NCBI GenBank assembly: GCA_003133425.1 | Contig: PKXI01000380.1 | Location: 39,987-60,059, forward strand | Origin: Acidobacteriaceae bacterium | GTDB taxonomy: Bacteria; Acidobacteriota; Terriglobia; Terriglobales; Acidobacteriaceae | DNA length: 20,073 nucleotides | Direction: 5' to 3' | In this document: positions 1-8,413 of the stretch, piece after piece | Numbering within the stretch: the first letter of the stretch is position 1 | Layout of the letters: each line of letters begins with the position of its first letter | Translations under genes and position numbers: made by a program | The notes under the pieces: generated by a model | The model's database searches: none | Told to the model about the DNA's origin: nothing | The model's input: the letters and a program-made list of their open reading frames with translations, nothing else

Positions 1-352
1 GTACCCGCGGCAAGGATGGATGGAGACGCGCAAGACCGGAAGAAGAGGGGATGTGCAGAGAGGATGATCCGAAAGACTTTAACGTGACGGCTGCCGCGCG
101 GTGATTGCCCCCTGGGGGCGGAAAACCAAGGCGGATGTTCAACGGAACAAGCCGAACGATTTGAGTGTTGCGGTAATCCGATTGCAGAGAGATTGTGGCC
201 AACCAAGCCGGAAAATCCGGCGGGGCCGTTCCACCGCTAGCGTGTGCAAGGAAGTACAGCGCGAAAAAAGCGAGGCCCGAAAGCCAGTAGCTTCCCGCGC
301 ATTCCATGCAACCTGTTGGCCGCCAACGGTTTTCCCGTCTCTGCGTGCTCAT
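1..352 (-). CDS. Possible partial CDS running off the left edge, hypothetical
   Basis: On the minus strand the frame starting at the ATG at 350-352 reads without a stop to base 1, and the same frame is open back to 481, about 160 codons in total. From this ATG the product starts with a basic stretch (MSTQRRENRWRPTG), then an aromatic hydrophobic segment (about residues 22-37, YWLSGLAFFALYFLAH), then Pro/Ser-rich sequence without a recognisable domain. An AAGGG sits 3 nt before the ATG, which is close for a ribosome binding site. An open run this long is uncommon by chance at this base composition, but the downstream half (SSS and PPP runs) does not look like a well-folded protein and codon usage is not decisive. 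Alternatives are plain non-coding DNA, or a plus-strand gene whose last codons end at the TGA at 101-103. I do not recognise any function. Confidence 0.2.
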   Translation of the reverse strand, partial: MSTQRRENRWRPTGCMECAGSYWLSGLAFFALYFLAHASGGTAPPDFPAWLATISLQSDYRNTQIVRLVPLNIRLGFPPPGGNHRAAAVTLKSFGSSSLHIPSSSGLARLHPSLPRV

Positions 353-470
353 GAACCCTTGTCCTGCCGGGCGCGCGATCCATCCGGACCGGGCCGGCGA
401 AATGCTTGAAAATACTACTCTTGCGGTCCGGACGGTTCCGGGGCGCGACAAGAGCAAACTTGATAACCAG

Positions 471-494
471 CGTCCGGGTTTTCAAGCCGGGACG
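471..494 (-). terminator. Weak hairpin just downstream of rodA
   Basis: Arms CGTCC and GGACG pair, with two further G-C pairs after one G-G mismatch, around a loop containing TTTTC. The hairpin lies 2 bp past the rodA stop. In the rodA direction it is not followed by a clear T run, so it is only a weak candidate for ending the mre operon transcript. The rest of 1-496 holds smaller hairpins (a GCCCCC/GGGGGC palindrome at 107-119 and GCCGG/CCGGC at 207-221) of no clear role. Confidence 0.25.
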
Positions 495-496
495 CC

Positions 497-1609
497 TCAG
501 TTAACGAACCGGCGCATACGGACATTCATCGCCGCACCCAGCGCCAGGAACGTAAACAACACCGAAGATCCGCCGTAACTCATTAACGGTAAAGGAATTC
601 CGGTGACAGGCATAAAGCCGATGACCATGCCGACGTTGACCAGAATCTGAAAGGTCAACACAGCCACTACCCCCATGATAATCAGGGAACCGGACAGGTC
701 CGCGGCCGTTTGAGCGTTCTGAATCAAACGCATCAATATGGAGAAGTATAGCAGCAGCACGAAAACCGCGCCGACGAAGCCGTGTTCTTCGCTGAAAGCG
801 GCAAAGATGAAGTCGGCGTGGGGGATAGGGAGGAAGTCGCCTTGGGTTTGAGAGCCCTTGGCGGCGCCTTGCCCCAAGACACCTCCGGCCCCGACTGCGA
901 TCTTGGACTGCAGGAGTTGATACCCGGCCCCGCGGGGGTCGTTGTCAGGGTTCACAAAGCTGGTGAGGCGGGCTTTCTGGTATGGCTTGAGGATCTTCCC
1001 GCTCGACCATGCACCCACCGCGAAAAGAGCGGCAGCAGCGATAAGGATGATCGACTGGCGAAGATTGATGCCCCCGAAGAAGAGGCCGGCAATCAGAATT
1101 GGCGTATAGGTGAGCGTGGTTCCCAGATCGGGTTCCTTGATCACCAGCAGCATCGGGATGCCCACCAGGATGAAGGCCTTGAAGACATCCTGCTTGACCA
1201 GGCTGCGTCCGCCCAGGTTAGCAAAGAAGCGTGCCACGACCAGGATGAGCACCAGCTTGACCCACTCAGAAGGCTGAAAGAGCATGGGTCCCGCCTTGAT
1301 CCACCGTCTTGCGCCCAGGGCCTTGTGACCAATTCCCGGCACCAGCACTGCCGCGAGCGCAAAAAGGCAAACTCCGTAGGCCCAGGGCGCCCAGTCGAGC
1401 AGCCGGTGGTAGTCGATCTTGGCAAACAGAAACATGGCCGCGAGGCCGCCGGCGATCCAGAACATCTGTTTGGTGTAAAAGCCGACATACTTTGTATGCA
1501 GGGTGGCCGAGTAGATTTCAAACACCGAAAGCGTGCAGAGCAGCAACACCATAGCTAGAAGCGCCCAGTCGAATTCGCGGAAACTGAGGATGCGGCGCAT
1601 GGCGGTCAT
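497..1609 (-). CDS. rodA: Rod shape-determining protein RodA (SEDS peptidoglycan glycosyltransferase)
   Basis: RodA polymerises lipid II into glycan strands for lateral wall growth, working as a complex with PBP2 in the inner membrane. The 370-residue product has about ten hydrophobic segments and the family landmarks: ARRWI (about 100-104), QPSEWVKL (112-119), KEPDLGT (158-164), the periplasmic PHADFIFAAFSEEHGF block (263-278) with the essential Asp at 266, and LPLMSYGGSS (340-349). Length is normal for RodA. The ATG at 1607-1609 overlaps the mrdA stop in an ATGA arrangement, so translation is probably coupled to PBP2. A second Met at codon 4 is an alternative start. It is the last gene of the mreBCD-mrdA-rodA block. 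Context beside mrdA and mreBCD favours RodA over FtsW. Confidence 0.95.
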   Translation of the reverse strand: MTAMRRILSFREFDWALLAMVLLLCTLSVFEIYSATLHTKYVGFYTKQMFWIAGGLAAMFLFAKIDYHRLLDWAPWAYGVCLFALAAVLVPGIGHKALGARRWIKAGPMLFQPSEWVKLVLILVVARFFANLGGRSLVKQDVFKAFILVGIPMLLVIKEPDLGTTLTYTPILIAGLFFGGINLRQSIILIAAAALFAVGAWSSGKILKPYQKARLTSFVNPDNDPRGAGYQLLQSKIAVGAGGVLGQGAAKGSQTQGDFLPIPHADFIFAAFSEEHGFVGAVFVLLLYFSILMRLIQNAQTAADLSGSLIIMGVVAVLTFQILVNVGMVIGFMPVTGIPLPLMSYGGSSVLFTFLALGAAMNVRMRRFVN

Positions 1610-3729
1610 TGTGGCTTCACCGGACTCACGACTCGAGTTTTTGCGAGCTGAGTCACCGCCTGCTGGGTGGGGATTGCGGTTGGCTTCGCTCCGCCTGCGG
1701 ACTCCGTCCCTGACTTGCGTACGGCCTGTGCGGCGGAGTGCGTGTCAGATGTAGTGCGCGCAACAATCTGGCCGTTCTGAACAAGAAAGCTGCCGCCTTG
1801 CATCCGAGGCGGACTATCGTTCTGCTTGCCGGGACCGCCGCTGGGATTCGCGCCAGTCCATACAGCGCTCATCACCACCGGCGCGGCTGTCTTGACCGGC
1901 ACAAGGTTGTGCGCCAGGCGGCGTTGCTTCTCCACGTAAGCTGAGACAATCTTGGCGCCAATGCGGGCAGGATAATAGCTGAACTCGCCATTCTGCCAAA
2001 GCACCGCCACCACCAACTCGGGATTGCGGCGTGGAGTGACGCCGACAAACCACACATTGGGATTGTTGTTCTTGCTCTTGCCGAGGCGGCTCAACGCATC
2101 GTGGCTCATTGTCTGCGCGGTTCCCGTCTTGCCGCCGAAGTCGATGCCCTCAAGGTGGGCCGAGCCGGCAGTGTGGAAATAGGCGGGCTGGGTCACCTGA
2201 TACATACCGTCAGTGATAATGGTCCAGTTGTCAGGATCAATGGGAATATCCACATTGCCACTTCCCGGAAAAGTCTCCGGCAGGGCCTTGCGAAAATCCT
2301 CGGGAAGCTGATCGGGAAAAACGACGTGGGGCCTGACCAGGTGCCCTCCAGAGGCGATGCCGCCAATAATGCGAGCCAATTGCAACGGTGTAGCCGCAAC
2401 AGCTCCCTGACCGATGGCAACGTCAAGCGTCTCGTCGGGATACCAGCGGGCGCGGTAGTTCTTCAACTTCCATTGTGCGGATGGCATCAGCCCGGCCTGT
2501 TCACCAGGCAAATCGATGCCCGTCTTCTGTCCGTAGCCAAATTCAGTGGCGTATTTTGAGATTCTGTCGATGCCCAGCCTGTCGCCGAGCATATAAAAAA
2601 AGGTGTCGCAGGAATAGGGAATCGCGTCATGGATATCCACCGCCCCGTGATGTTCGTCGCAATGGTGGAAATATCCGTAAGGGCCCCAGCCGCCCGGGCA
2701 GTTGATCTTCATGTCCTGCGCAATCCCCTCTTGCAGTCCGGCAACGGACATGAGGATCTTGAAGGTCGATCCTGGTGCCAGCTGTGCCTGGATGGCCTTG
2801 TTCATCAGCGGATGATCGGGGTCGGTGATGAGTTTGTTCCAGTCGGTGCGGTTGATGCGAACGGCGAATGCATTGGGATCGAAGCTGGGACGAGAGACCA
2901 GGGCGAGAATTTCGCCATTACGGGGGTCCATGGCAACTACAGCGCCGTTGCGGTCGCCAAGTGCCAACTCGGCTGCATGCTGCAGGTCTTCGTCGATGGT
3001 CAGTCGCAGGTCCTGGCCGGGTGTGGCGTGCTGGGTGCGCAGGAAGCCAACCTCGCGGCCGCGGCTGTCGACTATGACATCGCGGGAACCGTCCTGGCCC
3101 CGCAACAACTGGTCGTAGGTTTCCTCTATGCCGCCCTTGCCCACCACGTCGCCGGGCATGTAATAGGCAAAGCGTGGATTGTTCAGATCCTCTTCACTTA
3201 CTTCACCCACATAGCCGATCAGGTGAGATGCAAAGCCGTCGCGGGGATAAAGCCTGCGCTCCTCATCAATGGTTTCAAGCTCGGGCAACTCGTTGCGGTG
3301 CGACTGGATGAAGGCCTGCTCGTCGGCGGTGATGTCCTGCTTGATGGGGATGGGTTGATAACCAGGAGCAGCACGATAGTGGCGCAATGTGGCTTGCAAC
3401 TGCTCCAGGTCAATGTCAAGTCCGCGGGCGATCAAGGGAAGATCGGCGTCCACGTTGCGATTCTGCTCGCGGACCAGAAAGCAGGACACCGAAGGGTAGT
3501 TGTCTACAAGCAGCCGATTCTCACGGTCGAACAGCTTGCCGCGCGGGGCAAGAATCGGCACTTTGCGAATGCGGTTCTGCTCGGCAAGCATGCGGAAGTT
3601 CTCCGCGCCAAGTACCTGCAGGCGCCACAGCTGCCCAGCGAGGGCGAGCATCATGAACAGAATGCCGTACTGCACCACCGTCAACTTGAGGGTGGAGAGC
3701 TTTTCGCCGCGGCTGCTGATGGATTCCAT
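1606..3729 (-). CDS. mrdA: Penicillin-binding protein 2 (MrdA), elongasome transpeptidase
   Basis: PBP2 cross-links the glycan strands made by RodA and activates it. The 707-residue product has a short cytoplasmic N-terminus, one membrane anchor (about 17-38), the dimerisation/pedestal domain (about 50-230, including APRGKLFDRENRLL), and a transpeptidase domain with all three penicillin-binding motifs: S321-T-F-K324, S373-C-D375 and K534-T-G536. The transpeptidase fold ends near residue 605, and about 100 further residues rich in Ser, Gly, Ala, Gln and Thr follow, making the protein longer than typical PBP2 (about 600-650). The gene follows mreD by 62 bp and overlaps rodA by 4 nt. The ATG at 3727-3729 has an AAGG about 9 nt upstream and places the anchor correctly. 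Identification is firm; the role of the tail is unknown. Confidence 0.95.
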   Translation of the reverse strand: MESISSRGEKLSTLKLTVVQYGILFMMLALAGQLWRLQVLGAENFRMLAEQNRIRKVPILAPRGKLFDRENRLLVDNYPSVSCFLVREQNRNVDADLPLIARGLDIDLEQLQATLRHYRAAPGYQPIPIKQDITADEQAFIQSHRNELPELETIDEERRLYPRDGFASHLIGYVGEVSEEDLNNPRFAYYMPGDVVGKGGIEETYDQLLRGQDGSRDVIVDSRGREVGFLRTQHATPGQDLRLTIDEDLQHAAELALGDRNGAVVAMDPRNGEILALVSRPSFDPNAFAVRINRTDWNKLITDPDHPLMNKAIQAQLAPGSTFKILMSVAGLQEGIAQDMKINCPGGWGPYGYFHHCDEHHGAVDIHDAIPYSCDTFFYMLGDRLGIDRISKYATEFGYGQKTGIDLPGEQAGLMPSAQWKLKNYRARWYPDETLDVAIGQGAVAATPLQLARIIGGIASGGHLVRPHVVFPDQLPEDFRKALPETFPGSGNVDIPIDPDNWTIITDGMYQVTQPAYFHTAGSAHLEGIDFGGKTGTAQTMSHDALSRLGKSKNNNPNVWFVGVTPRRNPELVVAVLWQNGEFSYYPARIGAKIVSAYVEKQRRLAHNLVPVKTAAPVVMSAVWTGANPSGGPGKQNDSPPRMQGGSFLVQNGQIVARTTSDTHSAAQAVRKSGTESAGGAKPTAIPTQQAVTQLAKTRVVSPVKPQ

Positions 3730-3791
3730 GTTTCTGCGCCTTAGAATTCTGTGAGCTTCGCTGCCTTACATATTTCCTGGCCTTTGGTTCC

Positions 3792-4313
3792 TTACTCTCT
3801 AATCTGGAGACGATCGAGCAAGGGAAACAGCACCATGGCGATGAGCGAGTTGCCTATGGCCCGGAAGACTTCAGTGAACCACAGCCACTTCAGATCGAGG
3901 CCGAGCATTACGCGGAAAACGAAAACATAGATGGCGCTCGACAACAGGGACAACAGGAAGTTGAGAATCAGCCGTATGGTGTGATTTTCGACGTCGATGC
4001 GGACGCCAAAGGACGCGGCCAGAAAGCCGACCGTGGTTTTGGCGATGCCGTTGATACCGATCGCGTGGTGGGAGAGCGCGTCTTCAAACAAACCCATGGC
4101 GGCGCCCATTAGGGTGCCCTGGATAGGGCTGCGCCTGCCCAATGCGAAGTAGACGGTGACTACCAGCGGCAGATCGAACCAGGCATAGGGCCCGAGGACG
4201 CGTGGCAACCAGGCCTGCAGCACCAGCGCGGTCAGCGGCACCAGGACGTAGAGCAGCAGCGGATAGCGTCGAATCTCCAGGTCGCGACGGAAGTTGGCTC
4301 CCAGAACAGACAT
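3792..4313 (-). CDS. mreD: Rod shape-determining protein MreD
   Basis: MreD is a small integral membrane partner of MreC in the elongasome. The 173-residue product is almost entirely hydrophobic, with five to six predicted membrane segments (for example about 18-36, 46-58, 62-75, 89-101, 109-133 and 148-166). It carries the moderately conserved GLFEDALSHHAIGINGIAKTTVGFLAA region typical of MreD. Its ATG lies 2 nt after the mreC stop, so the two are almost certainly translationally coupled. No strong Shine-Dalgarno is visible, only a GAGAGG inside the end of mreC. Sequence conservation in this family is low, so the call leans on topology, size and position between mreC and mrdA. Confidence 0.9.
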   Translation of the reverse strand: MSVLGANFRRDLEIRRYPLLLYVLVPLTALVLQAWLPRVLGPYAWFDLPLVVTVYFALGRRSPIQGTLMGAAMGLFEDALSHHAIGINGIAKTTVGFLAASFGVRIDVENHTIRLILNFLLSLLSSAIYVFVFRVMLGLDLKWLWFTEVFRAIGNSLIAMVLFPLLDRLQIRE

Positions 4314-4315
4314 GG

Positions 4316-5512
4316 CTATGGATTCCTCTCAGGCTTGGCTGTCTGGGGCTTGGCGGGCTGAAGCGCGACCGGAGCTGCTGGTTTTGAGCCGCCGCTGGCT
4401 GCAGGGACGGGACCTGTTGTCGCTGGTGGCGTAAACCGGTCGGGATGCAGGGCCTGCGGTGGATGGGCCACGGGAACCGGGTTCGAGGTGTCCAGCAGCG
4501 GCTGCTGGTCCGGTGGAAGGTTGGGATCGATAAGACCGGGGAGGCGTTCGGCCATGATCTGCGAGGCCTTCAACTGGTCCTTGATTGCCTCGACCTCAGC
4601 GCCTTTAACCGCGTCACTGGTGGCCAGGTCCTGCTGCTGCTCGGACGAGAAGCGAGGCTGGGTGCTGGTGATGACCAACACCTCGTCGAGTCGGTCAAGA
4701 TGAGCGGCTGGTTTCACAATAATGTCGATGAACGCGTCGCGGTCCGGATCGCGTACCACCTTTTCGACCACACCGACCGGCAGCCCACGCGGGAAGATGA
4801 GGTCGCCACCGGCGGTGAAGACATTTTCGCCGGGCTTGATGCGATCGTCGGCCAGGATGCCGACAATCTCCAGCAAGCCAGAGGCGTTGCCGGTGAGGAT
4901 GCCGCGCGTGCGTGTGGTCTCAAGGATCACGCCCGCACCGCTGGTCTGGTCGTTGATGACGAGTACCTGGGCGGTGTGCGGAAAGACATCGCGTACCTTG
5001 CCCACAATTCCATCGGCAGTGATGACCGCCATGTCTGGCTTGAGGCCGTCGCCCGATCCCTTGTCAAGATAGAAAACCCGCGACTGGTCGCCGCCGCTGG
5101 AACCGATGGCCTGTGCAGGCACGGTGGAATATATATACTTTTGCTGGAATTGAAGGAGGGCTTGAAGACGCTCGCCCTGGCGGGCATCTTCGAGCAGCGA
5201 AGCTTGTTCCAGGCGCAGCCGGTCAATGGTTTCCTGCAAATCCTGGTTTTGCTGGCGAACGTGGCGGAGGTCAATATAGTTCTGCCAGAAGCCCGATGCG
5301 CCCATCTTCGAGCCGTGGATTAACCGCTCTGGTGGAGCGACCATCGCTTCAGCCCAGAGCCGGATCAGGCGCACGCCTGGCGCATCCCGGGGATCGACGG
5401 TGCTTCGCCCTTCATCTGTCCGGCGCACTTGCACGGCAAGCCCGACGATCTGCGCCATCAGCATGGCCAGCAGTACGAGTAGGTTCCGATAGCGGGTGAA
5501 GAAGGAGTCCAT
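4316..5512 (-). CDS. mreC: Rod shape-determining protein MreC
   Basis: MreC is a bitopic periplasmic scaffold linking MreB/MreD to PBP2 and RodA. The 398-residue product has an N-terminal membrane anchor (about 10-28), a coiled coil (about 80-125, QNQDLQETIDRLRLEQASLLEDA), then the two beta domains of MreC (about 128-282), including DGLKPDMAVITADGIVGKV and the GDLIFPRGLPVGVVEKV block. After residue 283 comes a roughly 115-residue tail, first charged (EQQQDLATSDAVKGAEVEAIKD) and then Pro/Ala-rich, which most MreC proteins lack or have much shorter. It starts 30 bp after mreB and lies 2 bp before mreD. The ribosome binding site is weak. Identification is firm from domain order and operon position. 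Confidence 0.94.
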   Translation of the reverse strand: MDSFFTRYRNLLVLLAMLMAQIVGLAVQVRRTDEGRSTVDPRDAPGVRLIRLWAEAMVAPPERLIHGSKMGASGFWQNYIDLRHVRQQNQDLQETIDRLRLEQASLLEDARQGERLQALLQFQQKYIYSTVPAQAIGSSGGDQSRVFYLDKGSGDGLKPDMAVITADGIVGKVRDVFPHTAQVLVINDQTSGAGVILETTRTRGILTGNASGLLEIVGILADDRIKPGENVFTAGGDLIFPRGLPVGVVEKVVRDPDRDAFIDIIVKPAAHLDRLDEVLVITSTQPRFSSEQQQDLATSDAVKGAEVEAIKDQLKASQIMAERLPGLIDPNLPPDQQPLLDTSNPVPVAHPPQALHPDRFTPPATTGPVPAASGGSKPAAPVALQPAKPQTAKPERNP

Positions 5513-5542
5513 AAGAGGGTCCGTGGGTCAGGGCCCGCCACG

Positions 5543-6625
<1,083 letters not shown>

Positions 6626-6634
6626 TCAAGGCTT

Positions 6635-6640
6635 ATTGTA
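6635..6640 (-). promoter_or_regulatory. Candidate -10 element upstream of mreB
   Basis: TACAAT on the minus strand matches the -10 consensus at five of six positions and lies 27 bp upstream of the preferred mreB ATG. It would start a transcript with a leader of about 20 nt. No convincing -35 hexamer is visible at 16-18 bp, so this is a weak prediction. Confidence 0.3.
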
Positions 6641-6824
6641 CGGCCAACGGGCCGGTGCTGCATCAGAGAGCTTAAAACGGGCCAAATAGAGCGCCTGAGA
6701 GGTAAACACACGATAGAATCAGGTGATTCCCCCCAAGGCGGGATGGACAGGTCAACCTTCGCGGGAGGGTCTTAGAGTACTATTTCAGCCGGGCTCCGGA
6801 TGCTGGGTCCGGGCGCATTGGTTT

Positions 6825-6859
6825 CAGAATTGAGATCTGGGACTGACCCCTCAATTCAG
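6825..6859 (+). repeat. Inverted repeat/hairpin in the leader of the aldehyde dehydrogenase gene
   Basis: Arms GAATTGAG (6827-6834) and CTCAATTC (6850-6857) pair perfectly, extendable by one more pair at each end across a mismatch. Inside them a second stem GGG/CCC (6839-6841 with 6847-6849) closes a five-base ACTGA loop. GACCCCT occurs twice (6845-6851 and 6859-6865). The structure ends about 25 bp before the ATG and just upstream of its ribosome binding site. It could be an operator, a 5' leader structure or a remnant of a small palindromic repeat element. The remainder of the 275-bp divergent spacer 6608-6882 shows no gene. Confidence 0.5.
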
Positions 6860-6882
6860 ACCCCTGTTTTTCCGAGGTTCTT

Positions 6883-8373
6883 ATGACTTATCCCACATAT
6901 CACAATCTGATTGGCGGTCAATTGCTGCCTGCCGTGAGCGGTAAAACAATTCTGAACCTGAACCCGGCCGATCACTCGGATGTGGTGGGAGCGTTTCCCT
7001 CATCGCACGCCGAGGACATTGACCTGGCGGTGGCGGCGGCAAAGAAGGCCTTTGCCTCGTGGCGGCTGGTTCCGGCGCCAAAGCGGGCTGAGATTCTCTA
7101 TCGCGCCGGCTACCAGTTGTCTATCCGCAAGGAGGAGTTCGCCCGCGATATGACGCGCGAGATGGGCAAAGTGCTCGCCGAGACGAGGGGCGACGTGCAG
7201 GAGGCGATCGACGAGGCCTTCTATGTTGCCGGCGAGGGTCGGCGACTGTTTGGTCAGACAACGCCAAGCGAGTTACGGAACAAGTTCGCCATGAGTGTGC
7301 GCGTGCCTGTGGGCGTAATCGGGCTAATAACTCCGTGGAACTTTCCCATGGCCATACCCAGCTGGAAGCTATTCCCCGCGCTGGTTTCAGGCAATACCTG
7401 TGTTATCAAGCCGGCCACGGATACGCCACTCTCGACTTACAACCTTGTGCAAGCGCTTATGGATGCCGGGTTGCCGCCGGGCGTGGTGAACATTGTCGGA
7501 GGACATGGATCGACGGTAGGCTCAGCGTTGGTGGATCACCCCGACGTGCGCGCCATCAGCTTTACCGGATCGAGCGTCGTAGGTTCGATGGTGGCACAGC
7601 ACGCGGCGGCCACATTCAAGCCGGTCTCACTCGAAATGGGTGGCAAAAACGCGCAGATCGTAATGGACGATGCCAACCTCGACCTGGCACTGGACGGCGC
7701 GCTATGGGGGGCTTTCGGCACAACAGGACAACGTTGTACGGCCACCAGTCGCATCCTGCTGCAGAAAGGGATTGCGGCAGAGTTTACAGACAGGTTTGTG
7801 GAACGCACAAAAAAGCTGAAGGTAGGGAACGGACTCGATGAGTCGGTCGAGGTAGGTCCGCAGGTTAATCCCAACCAGATTGAGACTTCGGCTAAGTACG
7901 TAGTGTTAGCCCTGGATGAAGGTGCGCAGTTACTCGCGGGCGGCCGCGCGCTGACGAATGGCGAATATGCACATGGTACTTACTTTGAGCCGACCGTACT
8001 GGGCGGAGTCACTCCCAACATGCGCATCGCTCGTGAAGAAGTCTTCGGCCCGGTAGTAAGCCTGATCGAATTTGAGACCTTCGAGGAGGCCATCGAGATT
8101 GCCAACTCCATTGAATACGGGCTCTCTGCATCCCTCTACACAAAGGACGTAAATCGCGCCTTCACCGCGATACGAGACCTTGAAGCCGGCATCACCTACA
8201 TCAACGCCCCCACCATCGGCGCGGAAGTGCATCTGCCCTTCGGCGGCGTCAAACACACAGGAAATGGCCATCGCGAAGGCAATGGAGCCATCGACTTCTT
8301 TACGACATGGAAGGCGGTATATGTCGATTACTCAGATAAGTTGCAGAGGGCACAGATTGATAATGCGGAGTAG
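6883..8373 (+). CDS. NAD(P)-dependent aldehyde dehydrogenase
   Basis: The enzyme oxidises an aldehyde to the carboxylate with NAD(P). The 496-residue product has the full ALDH set: PWNFP with oxyanion Asn153, IKPA with Lys176, FTGS (227-230) with Gly234 in the cofactor loop, general base Glu251 in LEMGGKN, catalytic Cys285 in GTTGQRCT, and EEVFGPV (385-391). The C-terminal [26 protein letters not shown] block recalls ALDH7/semialdehyde dehydrogenase-like and alpha-ketoglutarate-semialdehyde dehydrogenase-like groups, but substrate cannot be set from sequence alone. The ATG follows GAGG at 5-nt spacing. It is a single gene, divergent from mreB and convergent with the next gene 22 bp away. Fold and activity class are firm; substrate is open. 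Confidence 0.92.
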   Translation: MTYPTYHNLIGGQLLPAVSGKTILNLNPADHSDVVGAFPSSHAEDIDLAVAAAKKAFASWRLVPAPKRAEILYRAGYQLSIRKEEFARDMTREMGKVLAETRGDVQEAIDEAFYVAGEGRRLFGQTTPSELRNKFAMSVRVPVGVIGLITPWNFPMAIPSWKLFPALVSGNTCVIKPATDTPLSTYNLVQALMDAGLPPGVVNIVGGHGSTVGSALVDHPDVRAISFTGSSVVGSMVAQHAAATFKPVSLEMGGKNAQIVMDDANLDLALDGALWGAFGTTGQRCTATSRILLQKGIAAEFTDRFVERTKKLKVGNGLDESVEVGPQVNPNQIETSAKYVVLALDEGAQLLAGGRALTNGEYAHGTYFEPTVLGGVTPNMRIAREEVFGPVVSLIEFETFEEAIEIANSIEYGLSASLYTKDVNRAFTAIRDLEAGITYINAPTIGAEVHLPFGGVKHTGNGHREGNGAIDFFTTWKAVYVDYSDKLQRAQIDNAE

Positions 8374-8380
8374 CCTATTT

Positions 8381-8413
8381 GCGAGGTACCCGGCTCTATT
8401 GCTTTAACCTCGC
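8381..8413. terminator. Inverted repeat at the convergent gene ends
   Basis: GCGAGGT (8381-8387) and ACCTCGC (8407-8413) are perfectly complementary around a 19-nt loop, spanning the space between the aldehyde dehydrogenase stop and the last codons of the opposing gene. No T run follows on either side. It may be a weak bidirectional terminator for the two converging transcripts. Confidence 0.3.

Noticed and set aside
101..409. 102-codon plus-strand open frame near the left edge
   Set aside because: Arg/Ser/Pro-rich translation without any domain and no ribosome binding site; the opposite strand has a longer open frame.
2629..3744. 371-codon open frame antisense to mrdA
   Set aside because: It lies wholly opposite a securely identified PBP2 gene and reads as a codon-bias shadow with no domain.
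4445..5323. 292-codon open frame antisense to mreC
   Set aside because: It is fully covered by mreC on the other strand and has no family resemblance.
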